A stretch of DNA of 39,867 nt, taken from NCBI RefSeq assembly GCF_003268395.1, contig NZ_LQXQ01000040.1, forward strand, positions 1 through 39,867. The letters are read 5' to 3'. Shown one piece after another: positions 9,971 through 17,095 of this stretch (positions are counted from its first letter, which is position 1; the number at the start of each line of letters is the position of its first letter). The DNA comes from Acinetobacter sp. CFCC 10889 (GTDB lineage: Bacteria; Pseudomonadota; Gammaproteobacteria; Pseudomonadales; Moraxellaceae). The notes beneath the pieces were generated by a model. That model was not told the origin of the DNA. It worked only from the letters and a program-made list of their open reading frames with translations, and did not search any database. Both the position numbers and the translations under genes were made by a program.

Positions 9971-10016
9971 TTATCAGGGTAAAAATAGATAGCGATTGAA
10001 TATTATCAGGGTAAAA
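9971..10016. promoter_or_regulatory. Direct repeats upstream of the DUF2239 gene
   Basis: TTATCAGGGTAAAA occurs at 9971-9984 and again at 10003-10016, exactly 32 bp apart start to start (about three helical turns), 25 to 70 bp upstream of the DUF2239 start on the minus strand. Each copy includes the short palindrome TTA-N6-TAA. This is the arrangement expected of a cooperative operator. Confidence 0.5.
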
Positions 10017-10114
10017 CTAAAAAATAAACACAATTTTATTATTTCTGTGCAATTTCTTTTGAAAAATATGGAGTAAAGAAAGAGTAGGAGTGGTTTATTT
10101 TATTCTAAAGATAT

Positions 10115-10132
10115 ATTAAGATATATCTTAAT
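10115..10132. promoter_or_regulatory. 18-bp palindrome, candidate PadR operator
   Basis: ATTAAGATATATCTTAAT is a perfect palindrome 22-25 bp upstream of the PadR start codon. An imperfect overlapping copy (AAAGATATATTAAG) precedes it. PadR repressors commonly bind such AT-rich dyads in their own promoters. Confidence 0.6.
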
Positions 10133-10156
10133 TATTCTTAGCATAGATTTTTAGTG

Positions 10157-10675
10157 ATGAATAAAGCAGATGCTCCGCAATTTTTAATACCTGTAGAAAA
10201 TATCGAAAGCCCACGTAAACAACGCTTATTTGAATCAGGGCATATGAAGTTATTGGTACTGTATTTAGTTCAACAAGCGCCTAAGCATGGCTATGAACTA
10301 ATGAAAGATATTGGAGAAATTGTTGGCGGTGGTTATAGCCCAAGTGCGGGAACGATCTATCCAACGTTAAATTATTTAGAAGATATGCAATTTATTTCTG
10401 CACAAAAAACAGCAGGTCGTAAGCAATACAGCATCGAGCCTGAAGGTGGTCGTTATTTAGAAACACAGCAAGTGCAGTTGCAGCAAGTTTTAGATCGCTT
10501 TGAAACGAGACGAGAAATTCAAAATAACCAACAGCTTATAGATATTCGCCGTGCGATGGAAAATCTAAAAACAGCATTAAAACTCAAGTTGAAAACAGAC
10601 TCAATGACAGCCGAACAAGTGCGGAATATTGCTGAAAAAATTGATCATGCTGCTATTGAAATCGGTCGTTTATAA
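10157..10675 (+). CDS. PadR-family transcriptional repressor (YqjI-like)
   Basis: 172 residues counted from the ATG at 10157; a GTG directly before it could also serve and no good ribosome-binding site decides. The winged-helix domain spans about residues 25-100: MKLLVLYLVQQAPKHGYELMKDI, then the signature GGGYSPSAGTIYPTLNYLEDM and wing AGRKQYSIEPEGGRYL. The remainder is a helical dimerisation region, as in YqjI-type PadR proteins. It heads a likely operon with the DUF3861 and DUF2798 genes (15 and 23 bp gaps) and has an 18-bp palindrome in its promoter, so autorepression is likely. The inducer is unknown; iron or nickel sensing in E. coli YqjI should not be transferred, since no His-rich N-terminus is present. 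Confidence 0.88.
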   Translation: MNKADAPQFLIPVENIESPRKQRLFESGHMKLLVLYLVQQAPKHGYELMKDIGEIVGGGYSPSAGTIYPTLNYLEDMQFISAQKTAGRKQYSIEPEGGRYLETQQVQLQQVLDRFETRREIQNNQQLIDIRRAMENLKTALKLKLKTDSMTAEQVRNIAEKIDHAAIEIGRL

Positions 10676-10677
10676 AC

Positions 10678-10685
10678 GAGGAGAG
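10678..10685 (+). promoter_or_regulatory. Ribosome-binding site of the DUF3861 gene
   Basis: GAGGAGAG lies 5 bases before the ATG at 10691, overlapping the end of the PadR gene region. It supports independent strong translation inside the operon. Confidence 0.7.
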
Positions 10686-10690
10686 AGCTT

Positions 10691-10993
10691 ATGAAACAAC
10701 ATCAATATCAAATTACAGTAGAACATCTCGCAGATGCAAAAGGGCAGCCTTCCACATATAGTGAACCTTTACAGTTTAAGGTTGGCAATCATGATGACAT
10801 TTTTAGAGTTTTACAGTTTGTAGAAAATACACAATTATTTGATCCTGAAACAACGAAATCATTTACTGTTGGGTTGAAACTTTTTGGTGAAGTTTTATTA
10901 GAAAATAAAGATTTGCCTTTATTTAAAGATTTTATGCCTGAATTTATTCAGTTTATGAAAAGATTAAAGCAATCTCAACCAGCAGAAAATTAA
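10691..10993 (+). CDS. DUF3861 family protein
   Basis: 100 residues, soluble. It shows the family pattern HQYQITVEHLADAKG ... LQFKVGNHDDIFRVLQFVE ... FDPETTKSFTVGLKLFGEVLLENKDLPLFKDFMPEFIQFMKRLK, essentially the full DUF3861 domain. The biochemical role of the family is not established. It follows the PadR gene by 15 bp and is preceded by a strong GAGGAG ribosome-binding site. The co-occurrence of a PadR repressor and a DUF2798 membrane protein suggests a stress-inducible operon, which is inference. Confidence 0.82.
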   Translation: MKQHQYQITVEHLADAKGQPSTYSEPLQFKVGNHDDIFRVLQFVENTQLFDPETTKSFTVGLKLFGEVLLENKDLPLFKDFMPEFIQFMKRLKQSQPAEN

Positions 10994-11016
10994 AGAAATA
11001 GGTAATATAAATTTTT

Positions 11017-11259
11017 ATGGTATTTCCCAAGTTTCATCCTAAACATCTCGCATGGCTCATGCCATTGATCCTTTCAGGCTTAATGAGTGCTTCGATTTCT
11101 TGTTTTAATGTCTTGTTAAATCGAGGTTGGAATGCTGATTTTTTCAATATTTGGCTACACAGTTGGACAATGTCGTGGTTGATTGCATTTCCTCTAATTT
11201 TAATTTTCTTGCCTTTGGTACGGAAGTTTTTAATGCAATTTGTGCATATCCCTGATTAA
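11017..11259 (+). CDS. DUF2798 small membrane protein
   Basis: 80 residues with two hydrophobic helices (about 10-33, WLMPLILSGLMSASISCFNVLLN, and 48-68, WLIAFPLILIFLPLVRKF), the layout of DUF2798 inner-membrane proteins. RGWNADFFNIWLHSW between them matches the family loop. Third gene of the PadR operon. Its stop codon lies only 3 bp from the stop of the convergent thioredoxin gene and no hairpin separates them, so transcripts of the two strands must overlap. Function unknown. Confidence 0.8.
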   Translation: MVFPKFHPKHLAWLMPLILSGLMSASISCFNVLLNRGWNADFFNIWLHSWTMSWLIAFPLILIFLPLVRKFLMQFVHIPD

Positions 11260-11262
11260 GCT

Positions 11263-11595
11263 CTATGAAATGTATGGTTGTAAAATACGATGCATTTCAG
11301 TCAAGCTTTTTACCCCTGCAATACGTTGCATGATTTGTCCATTTTCAAAGATTAAAGTCGAAGGTAGACCATAAACGTGATATCGCAAAGTCAGAATCGG
11401 AGATTGATCAATATTGACTTTACCAAATTTAATTTCAGGATGTGACACAGAAAACTGCTTAGCAAACTGTTCAAAGAGAGGAAAATTTTGTACACAAGGT
11501 ACACACCAATCTGCATAAAAGCGAATCACCGCAATTCCTTCAAACCATTCAAAATCTTGAAAATTATTTTCTGAATATTCTGTGATGATTGGCAT
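11263..11595 (-). CDS. Thioredoxin-family protein
   Basis: 110 residues, a complete thioredoxin fold without signal peptide, so cytoplasmic. The redox pair is C31 and C34 in FYADWCVPCVQ, a CVPC variant of the CGPC of canonical thioredoxin. The cis-proline segment is YGLPSTLIFENGQ, near residue 78. AAGGAAC precedes the ATG. The CVPC motif and its solitary position suggest an accessory thiol reductase rather than the main TrxA; substrates are unknown. It converges with the DUF2798 gene. Confidence 0.88.
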   Translation of the reverse strand: MPIITEYSENNFQDFEWFEGIAVIRFYADWCVPCVQNFPLFEQFAKQFSVSHPEIKFGKVNIDQSPILTLRYHVYGLPSTLIFENGQIMQRIAGVKSLTEMHRILQPYIS

Positions 11596-11632
11596 GGTGA
11601 AGTTCCTTGATTTAATTTATACGACTTCGTGT

Positions 11633-12085
11633 TTATTGCATTGTCCAGCGTAGATCAAGCTGGGCATGCTGTGTATATTCATCAACTGACGCTTTTACGA
11701 TCTGGAAACCATGGTGGTGATAAAACTGTACAGCAGTTGTATTTTCAGTATAAACCTGTAAATCCAATGCAGTAGACTGTTGTTGAGTAAATTTCAAAAG
11801 TTTTGACCCGAAGCCTTGCCCTTGAAAAGCAGGTGCAACAAATAGTGCTGCTAAAAAATATTCTGTACTTATATCTGTTTTTAATAGAGATGCAAAACCA
11901 AGTATATTGCACTTAGATACAATCACATAGTTTTCAGCCATAGGTAAATAGACATTACGCATATTGTCTAATTGTTCTTGCCAAAAATGGATAGGGATAA
12001 AATGATGGGCTTGAATGGATGCTTCTAGCCAGATGTGTAGAATTTGTTCAATATCTGTGGAATGAGCTTGTCTAATCAAGAACAT
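11633..12085 (-). CDS. GNAT N-acetyltransferase (YjaB-like)
   Basis: 150 residues. Motif A is ALFVAPAFQGQGFGSKLL with the acetyl-CoA pyrophosphate loop QGQGFG. Motif B is LDLQVYTENTTAVQFYHHHGFQIV. The N-terminal IRQAHSTDIEQILHIWLEASIQAHHFI resembles E. coli YjaB and relatives. The ATG at 12085 is preferred over an in-frame TTG at 12100 because homologues begin close to the IRxA segment; no ribosome-binding site settles it. The acceptor substrate is unknown. It lies 37 bp downstream of and in the same orientation as... no shared operon is evident; the thioredoxin gene follows on the same strand after a 37-bp gap, so cotranscription is possible. Confidence 0.85.
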   Translation of the reverse strand: MFLIRQAHSTDIEQILHIWLEASIQAHHFIPIHFWQEQLDNMRNVYLPMAENYVIVSKCNILGFASLLKTDISTEYFLAALFVAPAFQGQGFGSKLLKFTQQQSTALDLQVYTENTTAVQFYHHHGFQIVKASVDEYTQHAQLDLRWTMQ

Positions 12086-12206
12086 AGGTTTGAATATCAA
12101 TTTTTAAAATAACCAATTGATTATACATAAGTCCACTGTTATTCAAACTGCAGCAGCTTTATGTTCAAATAGAGAAAACTTGAAAAGTCATGAATAGGGA
12201 AAACTG

Positions 12207-13199
12207 ATGTCACAAGCAACGATGCAACACATTATTATTACTGAACCAGGTGGAGTGGAAAAACTTGCCTATGAAGAGGTAAATATTCCACAGGCAAAAT
12301 CTGATGAAGTCTTAGTTAAAGTACATGCCTTCGGAATTAACCGTCCTGATATTTTACAGCGCCAAGGTTTATATCCGATGCCAAAAGGTGTCACACCTGT
12401 GCCAGGTTTGGAAGTTGCAGGTGAAATTGTTGCGGTGGGGAGTGATGTCACTCAGTTTCAAGTTGGTGACAAAGTTTGTGGTTTAACCAATGGTGGTGGT
12501 TATGCAGAATATTGTGTTGTGCCTGAAAGCCAGACCATTCATATTCCACAAGGTGTAAGTTTTGTTCAAGCTGCCGCTATTCCTGAAACATTTTTTACTG
12601 TTTGGGCAAATGTATTCCAAATGGGTAATGCCAAAGCTGGTGAAACCGTGCTTGTGCATGGCGGTGCGAGTGGAATCGGTACAACTGCATTAATGTTATG
12701 TCAGTCTTTGGGATTAAAAAGTTTTGCGACAGTGGGCTCGGATGAGAAAGTACATGCTATTGCTGATCTAACTGATGCGATTAATTATAAAACTCAAGAT
12801 TTTGAACAAGTCATTAATGAAAAAACGGACAATGGTGGTGTGGATATTATCCTTGATATGGTTGGTGCGCCTTATTTAGAAAAAAATCTTAATCTGTTAC
12901 GCCGTGATGGACGTTTGGTCTATATCGCATTTTTAGGTGGAGCAAAAGCCAAAGAGGTGAAATTGGGTCAAATCATGATGAAGCGTTTGACCATTACAGG
13001 TTCAACGATGCGCGCTCGTAATACTGCTGAAAAAGCTGCTATTGCACAAGGTTTGATGGAAAATGTTGCACCACTTTGGGCAAAAGGTGAATGCTTGCCG
13101 ATGATTTATCGCACGTTTAAATTTGATCAAATTCAGGATGCACATGCGATCATGGATACAGGTGAACATATTGGTAAAGTTGTGGTTGAAGTGCTTTAA
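12207..13199 (+). CDS. NAD(P)H:quinone oxidoreductase, PIG3/Qor type
   Basis: 330 residues of the medium-chain dehydrogenase/reductase superfamily, zinc-free quinone reductase branch. The N-terminal GroES-like domain has AFGINRPDILQRQGLYP and VPGLEVAGEIVAVG. The Rossmann domain begins at VLVHGGASGIGTTALMLCQSLG (about 148-169), with GGVDIILDMVGAPYLEKNLNLLRRDGRLV downstream. The zinc-binding cysteines of alcohol dehydrogenases are missing. Such enzymes reduce quinones or other electrophiles with NADPH in the cytoplasm. Monocistronic, with a hairpin in the following intergenic region. Confidence 0.9.
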   Translation: MSQATMQHIIITEPGGVEKLAYEEVNIPQAKSDEVLVKVHAFGINRPDILQRQGLYPMPKGVTPVPGLEVAGEIVAVGSDVTQFQVGDKVCGLTNGGGYAEYCVVPESQTIHIPQGVSFVQAAAIPETFFTVWANVFQMGNAKAGETVLVHGGASGIGTTALMLCQSLGLKSFATVGSDEKVHAIADLTDAINYKTQDFEQVINEKTDNGGVDIILDMVGAPYLEKNLNLLRRDGRLVYIAFLGGAKAKEVKLGQIMMKRLTITGSTMRARNTAEKAAIAQGLMENVAPLWAKGECLPMIYRTFKFDQIQDAHAIMDTGEHIGKVVVEVL

Positions 13200-13233
13200 A
13201 AGTTTGATGCATTTGACGATTAAAAACCTCTAA

Positions 13234-13273
13234 ATCTGTGCCGTGTAGGAGAATTCCACTTACACGGACAGAT
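13234..13273. repeat. Strong intergenic hairpin
   Basis: ATCTGT-G-CCGTGTA (13234-13247) pairs with TACACGG-ACAGAT (13261-13273): 13 base pairs with one bulged G and a 13-base loop. No T run follows, so it is not a standard intrinsic terminator. Confidence 0.7.
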
Positions 13274-13395
13274 GATCTGGATTGAGAGATATAATGTTGA
13301 ATATCATTGCTACAATTCTCAAATTTTAACTCTGATTTAATTTTAAAATTATGCGAAAATAAGCATTCAAATTTTTTTGTATTTTTAGGACTCCC

Positions 13396-13899
13396 ATGAC
13401 AGATTCTTCTGCATCACTCAGCGATATTGAAATTTTAGATATTTTACAGTCAATGAAATCTGACGAATTAAATATCGAAGCACAAAAAATCATTCGTGAA
13501 GGCGGAAAAGCAGGGCGTCAGGAAGCACATAAACAAGCATTGGTAGCACTACATCAAAGCTTTGAAGATAAGTTTGTTGAAGCAGTAACAATGGCTTTAC
13601 ATTTAAATGAAGCACAAGCGAAAAAAATTCGTTATAAAAAAGATCGTATTCGTATTTTAAAAGCCAAAGGCATTGATTATTTAGCCATTGATGGTGCGGA
13701 AACAGCACAAGTTTTAGGGCAAGTTGCACAAGCGATTTTACGTGAAGATGCTACAGTCACGCATGATTTGCATAATATTTTCCCTTTCTGGAAAGAAGGC
13801 TGGCCAATGGTGCAATTTGATAGTGCATATAAGTTGTTAGATGAAGATATTAATATTCATTATCAAGCAGTATTAGATCGTTTGATTGAAAAGCATTAA
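13396..13899 (+). CDS. Unrecognised 167-residue cytoplasmic protein
   Basis: No family was recognised. The protein is soluble, predominantly helical and charged, with no signal peptide or membrane segment. Visible parts: an acidic helical N-terminus (LSDIEILDILQSM), a basic stretch AQAKKIRYKKDRIRILKAKGIDYLAIDG near residues 75-102 that could bind nucleic acid, and a C-terminal NIFPFWKEGWPMVQF followed by a helix. AGGA sits 6 bases before the ATG, codon use matches the neighbours and a perfect bidirectional terminator follows, so it is a real gene. It sits alone between convergent and codirectional units. Confidence 0.75.
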   Translation: MTDSSASLSDIEILDILQSMKSDELNIEAQKIIREGGKAGRQEAHKQALVALHQSFEDKFVEAVTMALHLNEAQAKKIRYKKDRIRILKAKGIDYLAIDGAETAQVLGQVAQAILREDATVTHDLHNIFPFWKEGWPMVQFDSAYKLLDEDINIHYQAVLDRLIEKH

Positions 13900-13958
13900 T
13901 GTTTAGTTTGAAATAACATTTTGGATGGATCAGATAGTCCATTTTCATTGTTTACTTT

Positions 13959-13990
13959 AAAGAAGCTCTAAATTTAGAGCTTCTTTTTTA
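13959..13990. terminator. Bidirectional terminator, 28-bp perfect palindrome
   Basis: A perfect palindrome spans 13959-13986 (AAAGAAGCTCTAAA and its complement) with T runs on both strands. It separates the convergent gene at 13396 and paeA at 13993. Confidence 0.93.
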
Positions 13991-13992
13991 TA

Positions 13993-15324
13993 TTATTGAT
14001 TTGTTTCATCTGTGGCTGGCTCGGCTTCACTTCTTTCAAGTAAGCGAGTCACCAGTAATTGGTCGATTTTAAAATGATCGACATCTACAACTTCAAATTT
14101 ATAAGCATCAAAAATTACGGTATCAGCAGGACGAGGAATCTTACGCAATTTGTACATCATAAAGCCTGCCAGTGTTTCATAGTTTTCTTCATCAGGCATT
14201 TCATCAAGTGCTAATGCATGTTTTAAATCTTCAATTGGTGTACTACCATCAATCAACCAAGAATTATTATCACGTTTAATGATTTGTTGGTCTTCTTCAA
14301 TCGGTGTAACCCAATCCCCCATTACTGTGATCATAATATCTGAAAGGGTAATCACACCAACCACTAAGGCATATTCATTAATTACCACTGCAAATTTTTC
14401 TTTGGTAGAACGAAAACGGTCAAGCAGTTCAGACAAGGTTAAAGTATCAGGGATGGTTAAAACATTACGAATGGTGTTTTCATTCAGTTGTAATAAAGAT
14501 TGATTATTTAAAATACGCACTAAAATATCTTTAGAATCCACATAACCAATCACATCATCAATATTGTTATTGCACACTAAAAACTTCGAATAAGGATATT
14601 CTGCAAGTTTTTGGCGAATACTTTCTTCAGACTCTTTTAATGTGAAAAATACAACATTTTCACGTGTGGTCATGCTAGATGGAACATTACGTTCCTCAAG
14701 TTCAAATACATTTTCAATAAAATGGTGTTCTTGTTTCTGTAAAACGCCCGCTTGTGCACCAGCATCCATGACGGCTGAAATATCATCAAAAGTGATATTG
14801 TCATCACGTGTAGTATTGACTTTAAATAAACGAAATAACAAATTGGCGATCATGTTGATAAACCATGCCAATGGTTTACACACTACGATAAAAATTTGAA
14901 TGGGTTCAATGACAGAAACTGCAATTTTTTCAGGTGCAATCATTGCCAAGCGTTTTGGCATCAGATCTGCAAATAAAATAAATAATGAAGTCACTAAGGT
15001 AAATGACAAAGAGAAGCTAATCGTGTCTGCCCATGGACCTGTATAAAAACGTGAAACAAATTCAAGGAAGTAAGGACGGAAAGCCCCTTCACCTAAAATA
15101 CCTCCTAAGATGGCAACGGCATTTAAACCAATTTGTGAGGCTGCAAAAAAATCTGCTGAATTTTCTTGTAAATCAAGAACTTTCTGTGCTCTTTCATCAC
15201 CAGATTCTGCAAGGATTTTTAGCTTAACTTTACGTGCACCTGCCAATGCAATCTCCGTTAAGGATAAAAAACCAGCACCTGCGATGAGGAGTACCATGAT
15301 GATAATATTTTGAAAGAGGCTCAC
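13993..15324 (-). CDS. paeA: Polyamine exporter PaeA (YtfL), CNNM/CorC family
   Basis: 443 residues matching E. coli YtfL/PaeA nearly end to end. A DUF21 membrane domain (about 1-190, four hydrophobic segments, with EIALAGARKVKLKILAESGDERAQKVL and FFAASQIGLNAVAILGGILGEGAF) is followed by a CBS pair (about 210-340, VPSSMTTRENVVFF and LVVGVITLSDIMITVMGDW) and a CorC/HlyC C-terminal domain (SWLIDGSTPIEDL ... YKFEVVDVDHFKIDQLLVTR). PaeA exports cadaverine and putrescine across the inner membrane and protects stationary cells. GTG start at 15324 with AGGTGG upstream. The LysR gene lies 125 bp upstream on the same strand, separated by a hairpin. Confidence 0.88.
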   Translation of the reverse strand: MSLFQNIIIMVLLIAGAGFLSLTEIALAGARKVKLKILAESGDERAQKVLDLQENSADFFAASQIGLNAVAILGGILGEGAFRPYFLEFVSRFYTGPWADTISFSLSFTLVTSLFILFADLMPKRLAMIAPEKIAVSVIEPIQIFIVVCKPLAWFINMIANLLFRLFKVNTTRDDNITFDDISAVMDAGAQAGVLQKQEHHFIENVFELEERNVPSSMTTRENVVFFTLKESEESIRQKLAEYPYSKFLVCNNNIDDVIGYVDSKDILVRILNNQSLLQLNENTIRNVLTIPDTLTLSELLDRFRSTKEKFAVVINEYALVVGVITLSDIMITVMGDWVTPIEEDQQIIKRDNNSWLIDGSTPIEDLKHALALDEMPDEENYETLAGFMMYKLRKIPRPADTVIFDAYKFEVVDVDHFKIDQLLVTRLLERSEAEPATDETNQ

Positions 15325-15369
15325 GAATCCACCTGTGGATCTTGATTATTATGAATATTTTTAACACAA

Positions 15370-15409
15370 AAGCACAAAGAGAATAAATTAATTATACTCT
15401 TTGGTGCTT
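15370..15409 (-). terminator. Long imperfect palindrome, probable terminator of the LysR gene
   Basis: AAGCACAAAGAG (15370-15381) pairs with CTCTTTGGTGCTT (15397-15409) with a single bulge, and the AT-rich centre is itself nearly palindromic. On the minus strand it is followed by TTTGTGTT, a weak T tract. It lies about 40 bp past the LysR stop. Confidence 0.55.
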
Positions 15410-15449
15410 AGTATAAGCTGAAAATGCAGAATCTTATAAATTAAGATGA

Positions 15450-16439
15450 TTAATAATGTGAAAACTGCGAATTATTTAACATGAATTCACGATTTTCTTC
15501 TTCAATCATTTGACGAGCAACATAGAGGATGAGTTGGCGTAACCAACGATGTGCAGGATGATGATGCAGTAGCGGACACCATGCCATTTTCAACTCAAAC
15601 TCTGGAATATAAAAAGGTGGGTCTTTGATCAATAAATTTTGACTTTTTGCTTGCAAACGTGCAATGCGGGTTGGTAGTGTTGCGACCAAATCGACATTGG
15701 ATGCCAATAAAGCAGGCATTTGATAATGACGGGTAAAAACAGAGATTTTACGCTTTTGACCAATACGTTCTAGAGCTTGATCGATCCAGCCTAAACCTGC
15801 TTGTTTCTCAGGATTAACACCGAAACCTACACCCATTCCAGTTTTAGACACCCAGATATGCTGTGCATCTAAATAGCTTTTTAGGTTGAGGTTATTGGCA
15901 GCAGGATGCTTACCATTTAACAGACATGAAAAGCTGTCACGCCATACCAAAACTTGATGGAAACTTTGCGGAATTTCATTAAAACGATTAATCGCCAAAT
16001 CAACTTTGCCTTGTTCCATGTCACGATAAGACACATCACTTGGAGTTAGAAAGTCAAGTACGACATTCGGTGCTTCAGAGCGTAAAGCTTTTACAAGACG
16101 AGGTACTAAAGTCGCTTCAGCATAATCTGAAGTCATGATGCGGAAAACACGATTTGAGGTATAAGGTCGAAACTCAGTACGAGGTTCTAAAATCATCGAC
16201 AAATCAGACAGTGCATCACGAATACGAGGCTGTAATTCTAAAGCACGTTCTGTTGGGGTCATCCCTTCAGAAGAACGAATCAGGAGTGGATCATTAAACA
16301 AATTACGCAAACGGCGTAAAATATTACTCATTGCAGGTTGAGTGACACCTAATTGCTCTGCTGCACGTGTAACATTTTTTTCACGTAGCAACACATCAAG
16401 GTAAATTAAGAGATTGAGATCAACCCGCTCAAGATTCAT
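15450..16439 (-). CDS. LysR-family transcriptional regulator
   Basis: 329 residues, at the long end for the family. The helix-turn-helix is LLIYLDVLLREKNVTRAAEQLGVTQPAMSNILRRLRNLFNDPLLIRSSEGMTPTERA, of the NodD/LeuO/NahR subgroup (LNLL start, DPLLIR, TP..A). The co-inducer domain runs from about 90 to 300. The protein ends with an unusual extra helix and tail (EEENREFMLNNSQFSHY). Its start faces aceA across 656 bp. A role in glyoxylate-shunt or acetate control would fit the position but cannot be shown from sequence. Confidence 0.88.
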   Translation of the reverse strand: MNLERVDLNLLIYLDVLLREKNVTRAAEQLGVTQPAMSNILRRLRNLFNDPLLIRSSEGMTPTERALELQPRIRDALSDLSMILEPRTEFRPYTSNRVFRIMTSDYAEATLVPRLVKALRSEAPNVVLDFLTPSDVSYRDMEQGKVDLAINRFNEIPQSFHQVLVWRDSFSCLLNGKHPAANNLNLKSYLDAQHIWVSKTGMGVGFGVNPEKQAGLGWIDQALERIGQKRKISVFTRHYQMPALLASNVDLVATLPTRIARLQAKSQNLLIKDPPFYIPEFELKMAWCPLLHHHPAHRWLRQLILYVARQMIEEENREFMLNNSQFSHY

Positions 16440-17095
16440 ATAAAAAATACCGAAAATAAATTTTTAAAATCACGAGGATTATGCCATAAGCAAATAGTTT
16501 TGTGTTAAATCGTGATGAAAAAACATATTTTAGATTTTGATTGCTGAGCCATTAAATATAAATAAAAGGCTAGCTAAGAGAAAGTCGTATTCATAAAAAA
16601 TATGTTGCAAGCGATTGAACATATGATCTTGTTCTTAAAGCAGCAAAATATGATGAATAAAATAGGCAAATAAATAACATCTAAAATGAGAGATAAAAGG
16701 AAAGAGCATTCGTTCAGCATTTATTTTGCTTAAAATATATACTTAGAAAATTTAAAAATGGAAGTATGCAAGGAAAATGTAACCAAGCTCGACTTAAGTC
16801 TAATGCAGATAAAATGGACGAATCGTATTAATTGTAAGCAAAAAATTCAATGAGTATATTTATTTAAATATATAAAAAACAATTATTTAATAAATTGAAA
16901 CATAATTATAATAAGACTTTGATCTATATATTTTTTAAATAAATACTGAGAATTAACGCAAAATATTGGATTAATTTTAGGAGTCAATCTAAGCTAAGTT
17001 CATAACAACGAAGCGTACTAAATCTGAACAAATAGACAGTACTAGATTTAGCGATTCGATGGGATGAAATCCTAATATTATTACAGGAACATATC
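16440..17095. other. 656-bp AT-rich divergent intergenic region upstream of aceA
   Basis: No ORF is supported. The stretch 16855-16945 is almost pure A/T. The right end carries the probable aceA leader with a CTAAATCT/AGATTTAG inverted repeat and the aceA ribosome-binding site. Length and base bias suggest multiple regulator sites; no specific one was identified with confidence. Confidence 0.6.
17018..17051 (+). promoter_or_regulatory. Inverted repeat in the aceA leader
   Basis: CTAAATCT (17018-17025) and AGATTTAG (17044-17051) are perfect complements 18 bases apart, 45 bp before the aceA start. Could be an operator dyad or an mRNA hairpin. Confidence 0.45.

Noticed and set aside
13231..13243. 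TAAATCTGTGCCG shared between the 13234 hairpin and the NikR-like gene start at 23584
   Set aside because: A 13-base identity is expected several times by chance in 40 kb and the contexts are unrelated.
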